Shown here one piece after another: positions 8,531-16,067 of a stretch of DNA of 41,061 nucleotides. The stretch lies in the NCBI GenBank assembly GCA_003140175.1, contig PLJD01000037.1:1-41061 (forward strand), read 5' to 3'. Origin of the DNA: Actinomycetota bacterium. GTDB taxonomy: Bacteria; Actinomycetota; Acidimicrobiia; IMCC26256; PALSA-555. A program made the position numbers and the translations under genes. The notes below the pieces were generated by a model, which was given only the letters and a program-made list of their open reading frames with translations, had not been told where the DNA came from and did not search any database. The stretch's first letter is position 1; each line of letters starts with the position of its first letter.

Positions 8531-8791
8531 CTAGCCGGCGAAGTTACCGTTAGCGATCGTCGTCGTCGTCGTGCTGCTGCTCGTCGTGGTGCTGCCCGGA
8601 GCAGTGGAACTCGAAGTTCCGCTGGTCTGCCCGCTCGCGGCCGGGGTCTGTGCGTACACAGCCTGGATCCCCGCCATCGAAAACGACGACACGACCGGCA
8701 CGGCAAACGCAGTCCCCACCACAAGCCGTCGCACGAACGTTCGGCGATCGGGTCCGACGCCTTCGACGGCTCGGTCACGCTCCGATGACAC
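8531..8791 (-). CDS. Small Tat-signal, Ser/Thr-rich secreted peptide (candidate precursor)
   Basis: An 86-residue protein. Residues 15-22 (DRRTFVRR) form a twin-arginine motif, followed by a hydrophobic stretch (LVVGTAFAVPVV) and a probable cleavage site after VYA at about residue 47. The remaining 39 residues are almost all Ser, Thr, Gly, Ala and Pro, including STTTTT, and end in NGNFAG with no cysteine. The GTG at 8791 has a perfect AAGGAGG six bases upstream, much better than the upstream in-frame starts. It is the first gene of the operon with the GT2 and the nucleotidyltransferase-dioxygenase fusion, so it is a good candidate substrate for O-glycosylation or other modification. It could instead be an ordinary small exported protein. 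Confidence 0.75.
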   Translation of the reverse strand: MSSERDRAVEGVGPDRRTFVRRLVVGTAFAVPVVSSFSMAGIQAVYAQTPAASGQTSGTSSSTAPGSTTTSSSTTTTTIANGNFAG

Positions 8792-9165
8792 CGCACCCCT
8801 CCTTCGTCGCCGGCCGGGGGCCACGAGGTCAACTATTTGGAACCATATGCTAACCGTTGGTGCCAACCCGGACAAGAGGCACGAGCATCGGCACTTCGGC
8901 GTTCTCGAACCCTCGTTGCGCAAGCCCACGACCTGGCCCAACGAGGCTTGTCACATGCCCCACCTGGGCAGGGGATGAAGAATACCCGGGAGAAAACTCG
9001 TTCGATCTTTCGTCAGCCAGGTGTGGCGGGACTTGAGATCGTCAGTGCTCGGCCGATCGAGTCCGGAAGTTCGGATATCGGCCGGAATTCGACGCGCCGA
9101 AGTTCCTCAACGTCGAGTCCGGCAAGTCAGCCGCGTACCACGAACCCGGACACGGGGCACTGTTA
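8792..9165. other. Divergent intergenic region
   Basis: This 374-base region separates the secreted-peptide operon (-) from the GT-C glycosyltransferase (+). Besides the candidate promoter at 8847-8875 it holds short imperfect repeats around 9055-9125 (CGAGTCCGG twice, GAAGTTC twice). I see no convincing gene in it. Confidence 0.5.
8847..8875 (-). promoter_or_regulatory. Candidate sigma-70-type promoter with dyad for the secreted-peptide operon
   Basis: On the - strand a TTGTCC (8875-8870) and a TAGCAT (8852-8847) are separated by exactly 17 bases. The spacer holds an inverted repeat, GTTGG-N2-CCAAC (8856-8867), a possible operator. The leader to GTG 8791 would be about 50 bases. Each hexamer matches consensus at only four of six positions. 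Confidence 0.4.
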
Positions 9166-10806
9166 GTGTCCTTCCGGATGGGGGGCTGGCGTTCGTTGAC
9201 GGAACGCTCCGAACGGTGGCGATCGTCGGGGGCGCTACTCCTGCTGCTCGTCGGCGCCATCACGCTCGGCGGCCTGTTGCTGCGGCTGCCGTCGTTCCAC
9301 GACTCCCTGTTCGCCGACGAGATCTCGACCTACTTCGTCGTCGTCGGACACAGCCTGAGCCGCGTCCTGCTACTCGTCCACAGCAATCAGGAAGAGACCC
9401 CTCCGCTGTTCTTTGTCCTGGCCTGGGCGACCAAGGGAGTGCTCGGGAATCCGAGCCAGTCGATTCGGATCGTCTCACTCCTGGCGGGCGTCGCGGTGAT
9501 CCCGCTCACCTTCGTCCTCGGGCTGTGGACGGTGGGGCGGCGTGCCGCACTCGTCGGCGCGGTCTGTGTCGCCCTCTCTCCCCACATGATCTTCTTCTCG
9601 ACCGAAGCGCGCGCGTACATGCTGGTGACGTTCTTCGCTCTCCTGTCCACGCTGGCGTTGCTGCGAGCGCTGGACTCGGGCCGCCTCGGCTGGTGGGTCG
9701 CATACGGAGCCTTCTCGTGTGCCGCCTCCTACACCCACTACACCGTGGTGTACCTCCTCGTCGCCCAGTTCGTATGGGCGTTCTGGACCCGGCCCAAGGC
9801 GCGCCGGTGGCTCCTCGCGGCGAACGCCGCGGCACTGCTGGCCTATCTCCCTTGGCTCGGAGGACTTCGGGAAGACCTCAACGGGCCGAACAACATCGGG
9901 CCCTTCACCTTCCACGTCCTCGGAAGTGAGCTCGAGCGCTTGTGGATCGGGCATCCGGACCTCCCGATCTCGCACATGCCCGATCGTGTGGGGCTGGCGC
10001 TGGCCGTGACCGGGTTGGCCGTCGGACTGCTCGGCCTCGTCCTCAGGGCACGCGGGGCCGGCAGGGCAAAGTGGCGGGTGCCGCCCCGCACCGCCTTGAT
10101 CGTCGTGCTCGCCCTTGCTCCTGCCGTCTTGATCACGGTGCAGAGCATGGTGGCAACGAACATCGTGGACGGGAGGGACCTGACCTCCTCGTGGCCCGGC
10201 CTCGCGCTCGCCATCGGGGCTCTCGTGACCAGTCCGGCGAGACCCCTGCGGCTGGTTGCGGTCACTCTGACGCTCGGGGCATTCGCCATCGGCGGAGCCA
10301 AGATGCTCGGCTCCGACGCGCAGCGCCCCGACATCGCTGCGGCAGTGGCCTTCGTCGACCGAGTCGGGCGCCCCGGGGATCCGGTCGTGGACGCACCCTT
10401 TTTCGCCAATCCTCTGTCCGAACTCGATGTCGCACTCGCCGACGCCGGACAATCGACGCGCTACCCGGTGCTCCGCCTCGGCGTCCCGCCACTCGCCGAG
10501 CAGCTCCCTCCCCTGAGCGGCCCCCACCCGCAACCTGATCCCAACCTCCAGGTGACGCCCCCGCAAGACGTCGCACGACAGGCCGTGGCGCTCGCACGGC
10601 ACGGCACCATCTTCCTCGTGACGCCCGGCGGCGCAGACGCCTCGCTCGTGCTGAAGCGCTCTCCCGACACTCCGGTGGGCATGTTCCTTAAGACCCTTCC
10701 CGGACGCTTCCGGATGGTCGAGCACGTGACCTATCCCGGCCTCTCGGGGATCTTGCCCGAATCGGTGTACGTGTTCCGGGACAGAGGCCCGACCGGGGGG
10801 CGGTGA
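9166..10806 (+). CDS. GT-C membrane glycosyltransferase (GT39/ArnT/PMT-like)
   Basis: A 546-residue polytopic protein with about nine to eleven hydrophobic segments, beginning with LLLLLVGAITLGGLLLRL. The first extracytoplasmic loop carries FADEIST, the conserved Asp-Glu of GT-C enzymes, followed by ETPPLFFVLAWATKG, where PPL is typical of the family. Such enzymes use lipid-linked sugars to glycosylate proteins or glycans outside the membrane. The C-terminal 170 residues are mostly soluble and poorly conserved in appearance. GTG 9166 is the first start; ATG 9178 is an alternative. It stands alone on + upstream of the RmlD-like gene and faces away from the secreted Ser/Thr-rich peptide, which would be a natural target for an O-glycosyltransferase, though this is only an inference from position. 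Confidence 0.8.
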   Translation: MSFRMGGWRSLTERSERWRSSGALLLLLVGAITLGGLLLRLPSFHDSLFADEISTYFVVVGHSLSRVLLLVHSNQEETPPLFFVLAWATKGVLGNPSQSIRIVSLLAGVAVIPLTFVLGLWTVGRRAALVGAVCVALSPHMIFFSTEARAYMLVTFFALLSTLALLRALDSGRLGWWVAYGAFSCAASYTHYTVVYLLVAQFVWAFWTRPKARRWLLAANAAALLAYLPWLGGLREDLNGPNNIGPFTFHVLGSELERLWIGHPDLPISHMPDRVGLALAVTGLAVGLLGLVLRARGAGRAKWRVPPRTALIVVLALAPAVLITVQSMVATNIVDGRDLTSSWPGLALAIGALVTSPARPLRLVAVTLTLGAFAIGGAKMLGSDAQRPDIAAAVAFVDRVGRPGDPVVDAPFFANPLSELDVALADAGQSTRYPVLRLGVPPLAEQLPPLSGPHPQPDPNLQVTPPQDVARQAVALARHGTIFLVTPGGADASLVLKRSPDTPVGMFLKTLPGRFRMVEHVTYPGLSGILPESVYVFRDRGPTGGR

Positions 10807-10872
10807 GGCAGCGAGCTCGTGCGGGCACCGGCCGATCGTCCCCCGGGGACGTGCTCTACTGAGAAACGCACC

Positions 10873-11712
10873 ATGCGGATTCTGATTCTGGGTACCGATG
10901 GCATGCTCGGGGCCGATGCGCTTCACCGGCTCGGGGGCTCGCGGTCCTCGACGGCGGAGGTCGTGGGGACCACACGGCTCCCGCATGTCGCGAGCGCGTG
11001 CCCGTCGGAGATGCTCCTCCTTCGTGACGTCCGTGCGTTCGATGCCGTGGAGGCTGTGCTCGACCGCGTGCGACCACAGACCGTTCTCAACTGCGTCGCG
11101 GTTCTGAACGCTCGCGACGACGACCGCGATGCGATGCGGGACGTGAATGCCGAGTTCCCCCATCGATTGGCGAGCGCGGCACGCGACCGTGGCGCGCGAG
11201 TGATCCACATCAGCACTGATGGCGTCTTCTCGGGACGACATGGACCGTACGACGAGAGTTCGGAGCCGCATCCGCCCGACTCTTACGGGCAGACGAAGCT
11301 CGCGGGTGAGCTTCGCGATCCTCCGCACCTGACCGTGCGAACGTCCATCATCGGACGAAGCCCATCGGGCGCGGGGCTGCTCGACTGGGCCGTCGCACGA
11401 CGCGGCACCGTCGTCGACGGGTTCGCCAACGTGCTGTGGAGCGGGGTGACCACGTCAGAGCTCGTTCGCCTCCTCGAGCCGCAGCTGCTGGACAGCTCAG
11501 CGATGACCGGGCTCGCCCATGTGGTCTCGGAAGGCGTGAGCAAGGCCGAGCTCCTCAGGCGATTGAGCTCCTCCTTCGGGCTCGACCTCGACGTCGTCGA
11601 TGTTGCGGAGCCGGTGATCGATCGACGGCTGGTCAGCAACCGGGGTGACGACGCGCTCCGCGCGCTGCCGCTCGACGTGCAGCTCGCCGCGCTCGCTAGC
11701 GGTGGAAGGTGA
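10873..11712 (+). CDS. RmlD-like SDR (dTDP-4-dehydrorhamnose reductase family)
   Basis: A 279-residue extended SDR. GTDGMLGADAL is the NAD(P)-binding glycine motif, VIHISTDGVFSG carries the catalytic Ser/Thr, and SYGQTKLAGE gives the YxxxK pair. These match the RmlD_sub_bind family, whose best known member makes dTDP-L-rhamnose; related enzymes reduce other NDP-4-keto sugars. ATG 10873 is chosen because the Rossmann strand starts straight after it. It lies 66 bases after the GT-C gene and converges on the C-methyltransferase with a 17-base overlap at the 3' ends. With the RmlC-like cupin and C-methyltransferase of the opposite operon it probably makes a deoxy or branched sugar. Confidence 0.8.
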   Translation: MRILILGTDGMLGADALHRLGGSRSSTAEVVGTTRLPHVASACPSEMLLLRDVRAFDAVEAVLDRVRPQTVLNCVAVLNARDDDRDAMRDVNAEFPHRLASAARDRGARVIHISTDGVFSGRHGPYDESSEPHPPDSYGQTKLAGELRDPPHLTVRTSIIGRSPSGAGLLDWAVARRGTVVDGFANVLWSGVTTSELVRLLEPQLLDSSAMTGLAHVVSEGVSKAELLRRLSSSFGLDLDVVDVAEPVIDRRLVSNRGDDALRALPLDVQLAALASGGR

Positions 11713-12889
11713 GCTCGGGGAGCGGCGTGGACCAGATGCCTCGGTACCAGTCCTCGTTCCGCCGGATCCCGTCGAGGTAGTTCCAGGCAGTCACGAGGAC
11801 GTAGTCCGGATTCGCGGCGCGGAAGGCTTCCGGCGAGACGATCGGCGTGTGCGTCCCCGGCATCAACTTGCCCGCCCGAAGTGGCGACGCGTCGACGACA
11901 CCGCCGAGGTAGGCCATGTGGCACGCGTTCACCCACATCGTGGCCTTTCCGGCCGCGCCGTATCCCCAGATGGAAGCCGACCTCGCGAGGCGCTCGAAGG
12001 TCGCGGCCACGATCTCGATGGATCGATCGGCATCCCGGGCGAACTGGCGCCACCGATCGATCTTGTCGAGCCCGATCGACGATTCCCAGCGGACGAGCTC
12101 CTCGACCGCCGGAGCCGCCGGTCGAGCAGCGTCGAGGCTCGCGACGACCCGTACGGATCCACCGTGCATCGGGATCCGCTCGGCGGCGATGACGTGGAAT
12201 CCGTGGCTCGCGAGCAGCCGCCGGATCGTGCTCAGTGAGTAGAACGTGAGGTGCTCGTGATACAGGGTGTCCCATTGGAGCTTCTCGAGGAGATCGCCCG
12301 CGTACATCATCTCGAGTGCCAGCAGTCCGTCGTCCGGGAGCGCAAGCCGAGCAGCCTCGAGGATCACGGTGGGGTCGGCGTTGTGCGCGAAGACATTGCT
12401 CCCCGTGACGATGTCGGCCGGGCCGTGCTCGGAGCGGATGTCGCGGGCCAGCTCGGGCGTAAACGCGCCGGTCATCACGTCGTGCCCACGGCTCCGCGCA
12501 AGCGCGGTGATGTTCTCTGACCGGTCGACGCCAAGGCCGCGAACACCGAGCTTCGTCAAGGGTTCGATCAGGACGCCATCGTTGGCCCCGAACTCGACCA
12601 CGAACGACGGATCGAATCGGTCCTTGAGCCAAGCCGCGTACCCGGAGAAGTGCTCGACAAGCGCGGGAACGGTCGTCGCCGAGAACGAGTAGTCCTGGAA
12701 CAGCACATCGGGATCGACAGGATCGACGATCTGGACGAGGCAGCAGTCCGCGCAGATGTCGATGCGCAGCTCGTAGGTGGCCTCATCCGCGCAGTCGTTC
12801 TCGGAGCCGAGGAAGCCGCCCGCAAGCGGCATGCTCCCAAGATCGAGAAGCGGCTCGAGATGAGCCCCACCGCATGCTCGACACCGCAC
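11696..12889 (-). CDS. NDP-hexose C-methyltransferase (TylCIII/NovU/TcaB9-type)
   Basis: A 397-residue enzyme with the three-part layout of sugar C-methyltransferases. It has an N-terminal zinc module (C3, C6, C46, C49), a SAM domain with EFGANDG at 99-105, and a C-terminal Methyltransf_14 domain with SIWGYGAAGKATMW. YHEHLTFYSL at 210-219 supplies the catalytic Tyr/His/Glu known from TcaB9. These enzymes add a methyl to C3 (or C5) of 4-keto-6-deoxy sugars. GTG 12889 is preferred: GGGAG lies about eight bases upstream and the codon overlaps the TAG of the upstream GT2 gene. A GTG at 12946 would add 19 residues but has no ribosome site. It is the last gene of the - strand glycan operon. Confidence 0.82.
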   Translation of the reverse strand: MRCRACGGAHLEPLLDLGSMPLAGGFLGSENDCADEATYELRIDICADCCLVQIVDPVDPDVLFQDYSFSATTVPALVEHFSGYAAWLKDRFDPSFVVEFGANDGVLIEPLTKLGVRGLGVDRSENITALARSRGHDVMTGAFTPELARDIRSEHGPADIVTGSNVFAHNADPTVILEAARLALPDDGLLALEMMYAGDLLEKLQWDTLYHEHLTFYSLSTIRRLLASHGFHVIAAERIPMHGGSVRVVASLDAARPAAPAVEELVRWESSIGLDKIDRWRQFARDADRSIEIVAATFERLARSASIWGYGAAGKATMWVNACHMAYLGGVVDASPLRAGKLMPGTHTPIVSPEAFRAANPDYVLVTAWNYLDGIRRNEDWYRGIWSTPLPELTFHR

Positions 12890-13680
12890 TACGCGCTCTC
12901 CCGCCGTCCGCGCTCCGCTCGTGTCCGATGCGGGAGTCGCCTCCACGCAGCGTAGATGGGATACCGGGCGTAGCGAAGCAGGAGCGGGGCCGAATAGCCG
13001 AAGGCCGAGCTGCGTTGCGCGGCAGTGCGCGTGCGCAGCGTCGTCGGCACGTCACCGCCACGGAGACCGTGGCGCTGAGCCCAGTACCACTCTTCCATGA
13101 TGATCGCGAACCCTGGTTCTTCGAGCGGCAGCGCGAGGAACGCATCCGTCCGTATCGCCCGGAAGCCGTTCGTGATGTCTCGGTGCGGGCTTCCCGAGAG
13201 GACTCGCGCGAGCAGATTGCCGGCGCGGGAAGCGACGCGCCGAGGTGCAGGAACACCCTCGACCGACGACCCGGCTCCGTACCTCGTCGCCTTGAGATAG
13301 TCGACCTCGCGAGTCATCTGCCGCACGAAGCGGGCAATGTGCTCCGGGGGATTCGTCAAGTCGCTGTCCATGAAGAGCACCCAGTCGAATCGGAGCTTCG
13401 CAGCCCGCGCCGCGCCGGTTCGGAGCGCGGCGCCGTACCCGCGATTTTCCCCGTGGCTCAGCACCTCGAACATGGTCTGCGGCGGGGCTTGGATCGCCTG
13501 CAACGACGCGAGCGTGTCGTCCACGCTCCCGTCGTCCACCATGAGCAGGGCGGATCGGCCATCGAGGGCGACGAGGGCTCCGAGCACCGCCCGCGCGCAC
13601 GTGCCCGCAGCCTCACCCTCGTTGAACGCAGGGATCACCACCGCGACCGAGGTGGCGATCGCCGCGTCCGGGTCAGCCAT
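12889..13680 (-). CDS. GT2 glycosyltransferase (DPM1/polyprenyl-phosphate type)
   Basis: A 263-residue GT-A protein. It begins VAVVIPAFNEGEAAGTCARA, followed by LLMVDDGSVDDT, SHGENRGYGAALRTG and VLFMDSDLTNPPEH, which carries the DSD metal site. There is no C-terminal membrane pair, so it resembles the short cytoplasmic branch of dolichol-phosphate-mannose-synthase-like enzymes. ATG 13680 overlaps the end of the upstream epimerase gene by eight bases; the frame is open further upstream, but that part lies over the epimerase gene. It probably transfers a sugar to a lipid carrier or a growing glycan. The sugar cannot be inferred. Confidence 0.82.
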   Translation of the reverse strand: MADPDAAIATSVAVVIPAFNEGEAAGTCARAVLGALVALDGRSALLMVDDGSVDDTLASLQAIQAPPQTMFEVLSHGENRGYGAALRTGAARAAKLRFDWVLFMDSDLTNPPEHIARFVRQMTREVDYLKATRYGAGSSVEGVPAPRRVASRAGNLLARVLSGSPHRDITNGFRAIRTDAFLALPLEEPGFAIIMEEWYWAQRHGLRGGDVPTTLRTRTAAQRSSAFGYSAPLLLRYARYPIYAAWRRLPHRTRAERGRRESA

Positions 13681-14875
13681 CCACCGTGAGCCCATCGCCC
13701 TGATGGGAGCGAGCCACCGCAGCCGTGAGGTGGTGGCGCTCTGCGAGGTGCCCGTGGAAGCGATCCCCATCGAGTCTCGCGAGCAGATCATCGACGATTC
13801 GATCCGCAGCGTGGCCATCGCCGAGCCCATGTTGCCAGGTCTTGCCGACCAGGCCTTCGAGCTTGGCGAACACGACGCCGGCGGGGTATGCATCCGGATC
13901 TGACGGATCGAACTTCACGCTCGAGCCGCAGTCGTAGACCTGGGGTCGCTCGGTCGCTCGACGCATCTGCAGTGACGGAACCTGGAGCACCGCGGTCTCC
14001 TCCACCACGGTGCCCGAGTCGGTGATCACGCCACGCGCGTTCACCATCAGGGCGAGCATCTCCTCGTATCCGATGGGGTCGACCATCTCGACGTTCGCGG
14101 GGAGCTCGAGTCCGTAGCGCCCGAGCGTCGCCTGCGTGCGGTAACTCGCCGGGAAGTAGATCGGTCGATCCGTCGAGCCGATGAGATCCACGATCGCGCT
14201 GAGCGGTGCGCGCTCCTCGACGTTCTCACGCCGATGACATGTCATCAGGTAGTAATCGCCGGCCGACAAACCCCGCTTGTCCAGCAGCCCGTCGTCCACC
14301 AGAGCCTGGAAGTAATCGCCGCGGGCGAAGTAGTAGTGGTCGAGCACATCGACGATCAGGTTCTGCACGACGACGATGTTGTCGGGGTTCAGCCCCTCGG
14401 CGATGCCTTGCTCCTTGTATTCGTCGAAGTACGTGTAGATGACGTCGGCAAGGTGGTCGATCGTGGTTCGGTACTTCTCCTCGGGCATGCGCCAGTCGTA
14501 CGAACGCATGCAGCCTTCGATGTGGACGATCGGGATGTTGAGCTGGGCCGCGGCCAGGGAGCCCATCACCGTGTTCGTGTCGCCCAGGAATACGACTGCG
14601 CTCGGCGCGAGATCCACGAGGACCGGGGAGAGTTTGGCGATCACCGACGACACGACCTCGGCATCGCTCTCGCCGGAAGCGCCGAGCTCGATCGCAGGCG
14701 GTTCGATCTCGAGCTCACGGAGGAAGACGTCTTTGAGGTTGTCGGAGTAGTGCTGACCGGACCAGATGAAGACGACGTCGTCAGGTCGTCGAGCTTGCAG
14801 ACCTCGAAGAACGAGGCTGGCTCGGATGAGGTCGGGGCGGATGCCGAGCACGACGGCCAGAGTGCCTTGAGTCAT
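13673..14875 (-). CDS. wecB: UDP-GlcNAc 2-epimerase family (non-hydrolysing, WecB/WbpI-like)
   Basis: A 400-residue GT-B-fold epimerase. Visible motifs are LGIRPDLIRAS at the N-terminus, VFLGDTNTVMGSLAAAQL, HIEGCMRSYDWRMPEEKYRT (the conserved Glu and the PEE pair) and TDSGTVVEETAVLQVPSL followed by RRATERPQ (UDP binding). The family interconverts UDP-GlcNAc and UDP-ManNAc or the 2,3-diacetamido uronic acid forms. The GCMRSYDW variant is closer to the latter or to uncharacterised members than to classical WecB, so the symbol is tentative. ATG 14875 is chosen over an in-frame TTG nine bases upstream. The stop lies eight bases inside the next gene. Confidence 0.8.
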   Translation of the reverse strand: MTQGTLAVVLGIRPDLIRASLVLRGLQARRPDDVVFIWSGQHYSDNLKDVFLRELEIEPPAIELGASGESDAEVVSSVIAKLSPVLVDLAPSAVVFLGDTNTVMGSLAAAQLNIPIVHIEGCMRSYDWRMPEEKYRTTIDHLADVIYTYFDEYKEQGIAEGLNPDNIVVVQNLIVDVLDHYYFARGDYFQALVDDGLLDKRGLSAGDYYLMTCHRRENVEERAPLSAIVDLIGSTDRPIYFPASYRTQATLGRYGLELPANVEMVDPIGYEEMLALMVNARGVITDSGTVVEETAVLQVPSLQMRRATERPQVYDCGSSVKFDPSDPDAYPAGVVFAKLEGLVGKTWQHGLGDGHAADRIVDDLLARLDGDRFHGHLAERHHLTAAVARSHQGDGLTVDG

Positions 14876-14887
14876 GAGTGTCAAACC

Positions 14888-15619
14888 TCAGTACCAGGGA
14901 AGGCCGAGCCGTTGCAGCGCGGCGCGGACGAGGACGTATGCGTATCCCAAGATCTCGTGGGGAAGCGCGAACTTGGCCGAGACCTGACCGGGAAAGCCCT
15001 CGGGCTGTCCGGCCACGAACGTCAGCTCTCCACCGGAGAGTAAGACCTTGAACGTGATCTCGGGGCACACGCTGAAGCGATTCGAGTTGAGTCCGAGCGC
15101 TTGGATGTACTTGCGATCGAAGGCCCGAAACCCGTTCGTGCTGTCCGATACCTCCGCTCCGAGGCCGAGGCGGACCGCCTTGCGGTACATGGACTGATAC
15201 CAACGAAAGCGCTTGGACACCCGAGCCTCGGACTCTGCATAGCGAGAGCAAATGACGAGCTGCTTGCCCGCTCGGAGCTCGCGCACCATGTCCGGAAGGA
15301 CGTCCACCGGGTCGGTTCCGTCAGCGGCAACGAGCGCGCAGAAGCGACCCGCGGAGTAGGCGAGGCCGTATCGGACCATCGATCCGAATCCCAGCGCCTC
15401 CTTTCCGCGGGCTCGCACGAGCACACGTCCATGGAGGAGTGAGTACTCGTCGACGAGCTCAGACGCGACTTCGACGGTCGAATCGGTGCTCCCGCCGTCG
15501 ACGAGAACGATCTCCGTGGCGATGCCAGACTGGCCCGCGACCGCGTGGAGCCGTTCGACTGTGAGCGGCAGGAGCGTCGCATCGTTCAACGTGGGAATGA
15601 TCACGCTCAGCTCGTACAT
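14888..15619 (-). CDS. GT2 glycosyltransferase (DPM1-like)
   Basis: A 243-residue GT-A transferase. It has ELSVIIPTLNDATLL, EIVLVDGGSTDSTVEVA, GFGSMVRYGLAYSAG and CALVAADGTDP, in which the metal-binding DXD is replaced by ADGTD. STNGFRAFDRKYI is the usual acceptor-side segment. It resembles the other GT2 in this operon in layout, but the two differ in the metal-site segment. It lies four bases downstream of the RmlC-like gene and 12 bases upstream of the epimerase, so it is clearly in the same operon. Confidence 0.82.
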   Translation of the reverse strand: MYELSVIIPTLNDATLLPLTVERLHAVAGQSGIATEIVLVDGGSTDSTVEVASELVDEYSLLHGRVLVRARGKEALGFGSMVRYGLAYSAGRFCALVAADGTDPVDVLPDMVRELRAGKQLVICSRYAESEARVSKRFRWYQSMYRKAVRLGLGAEVSDSTNGFRAFDRKYIQALGLNSNRFSVCPEITFKVLLSGGELTFVAGQPEGFPGQVSAKFALPHEILGYAYVLVRAALQRLGLPWY

Positions 15620-15623
15620 CGAC

Positions 15624-16067
15624 TCAGCGCTCTTCGACCTTCCAGGGGTCCCAATGTCGCGAGTCGAACCGGTAGTCGTCGGTCGCCGAGTCCTCGACGG
15701 TGCTCGTCGAGAAGAACATGAGCGCCGCGTCCTCGGTGAGCGACATGAAGCCGTTCGCGAATCCAGGCGGTATCACCAGCACCGCCGGCTTCTCGCCGCT
15801 GAGCACGAAGCGGTTCACGAACGCTTCCGGAGAAGGATGCTCCCAGTCGTCGATCGCAACGCAGCAGACGAGGGCTGCACCGGCGAGCGGCATGACGAAC
15901 TTCCCCTCATGACGGTGCCCGTGCCACGCCCGAACGAAGCCTTGCGAATGGTTGCGAACGATGTAGCAGCGCTGGACCTCGTCGAAACCGAACCGGTTCA
16001 CGAACGAGACGCTGCCTCGATCGTCGACCGCAAGCCCACCTTCGATCAGCCGGGGCCCATCCGTCAT
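15624..16067 (-). CDS. RmlC-like cupin (dTDP-sugar 3,5-epimerase or isomerase family)
   Basis: A 147-residue single-domain cupin. VDDRGSVSFVNRFGF near the N-terminus and RAWHGHRHEGKFVMPLAGAA (metal-free His base region) match the RmlC / FdtA / WbtA-like sugar cupins, and VLVIPPGFANGF is the late beta-strand motif of RmlC. It is shorter than RmlC proper (about 180-200 residues), so a 3,4-ketoisomerase or 3(5)-epimerase of another dTDP/UDP sugar is equally likely. The start overlaps the upstream epimerase stop as ATGA. Confidence 0.75.
   Translation of the reverse strand: MTDGPRLIEGGLAVDDRGSVSFVNRFGFDEVQRCYIVRNHSQGFVRAWHGHRHEGKFVMPLAGAALVCCVAIDDWEHPSPEAFVNRFVLSGEKPAVLVIPPGFANGFMSLTEDAALMFFSTSTVEDSATDDYRFDSRHWDPWKVEER

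Noticed and set aside
228..8791. Lasso peptide cluster
   Set aside because: No asparagine-synthetase-like cyclase or transglutaminase-like leader peptidase is present, and the exported peptide has a Tat signal rather than a lasso leader.
9475..11328. Long - strand open frame opposite the GT-C and RmlD-like genes
   Set aside because: Antisense to two well-supported genes; no domain signature.
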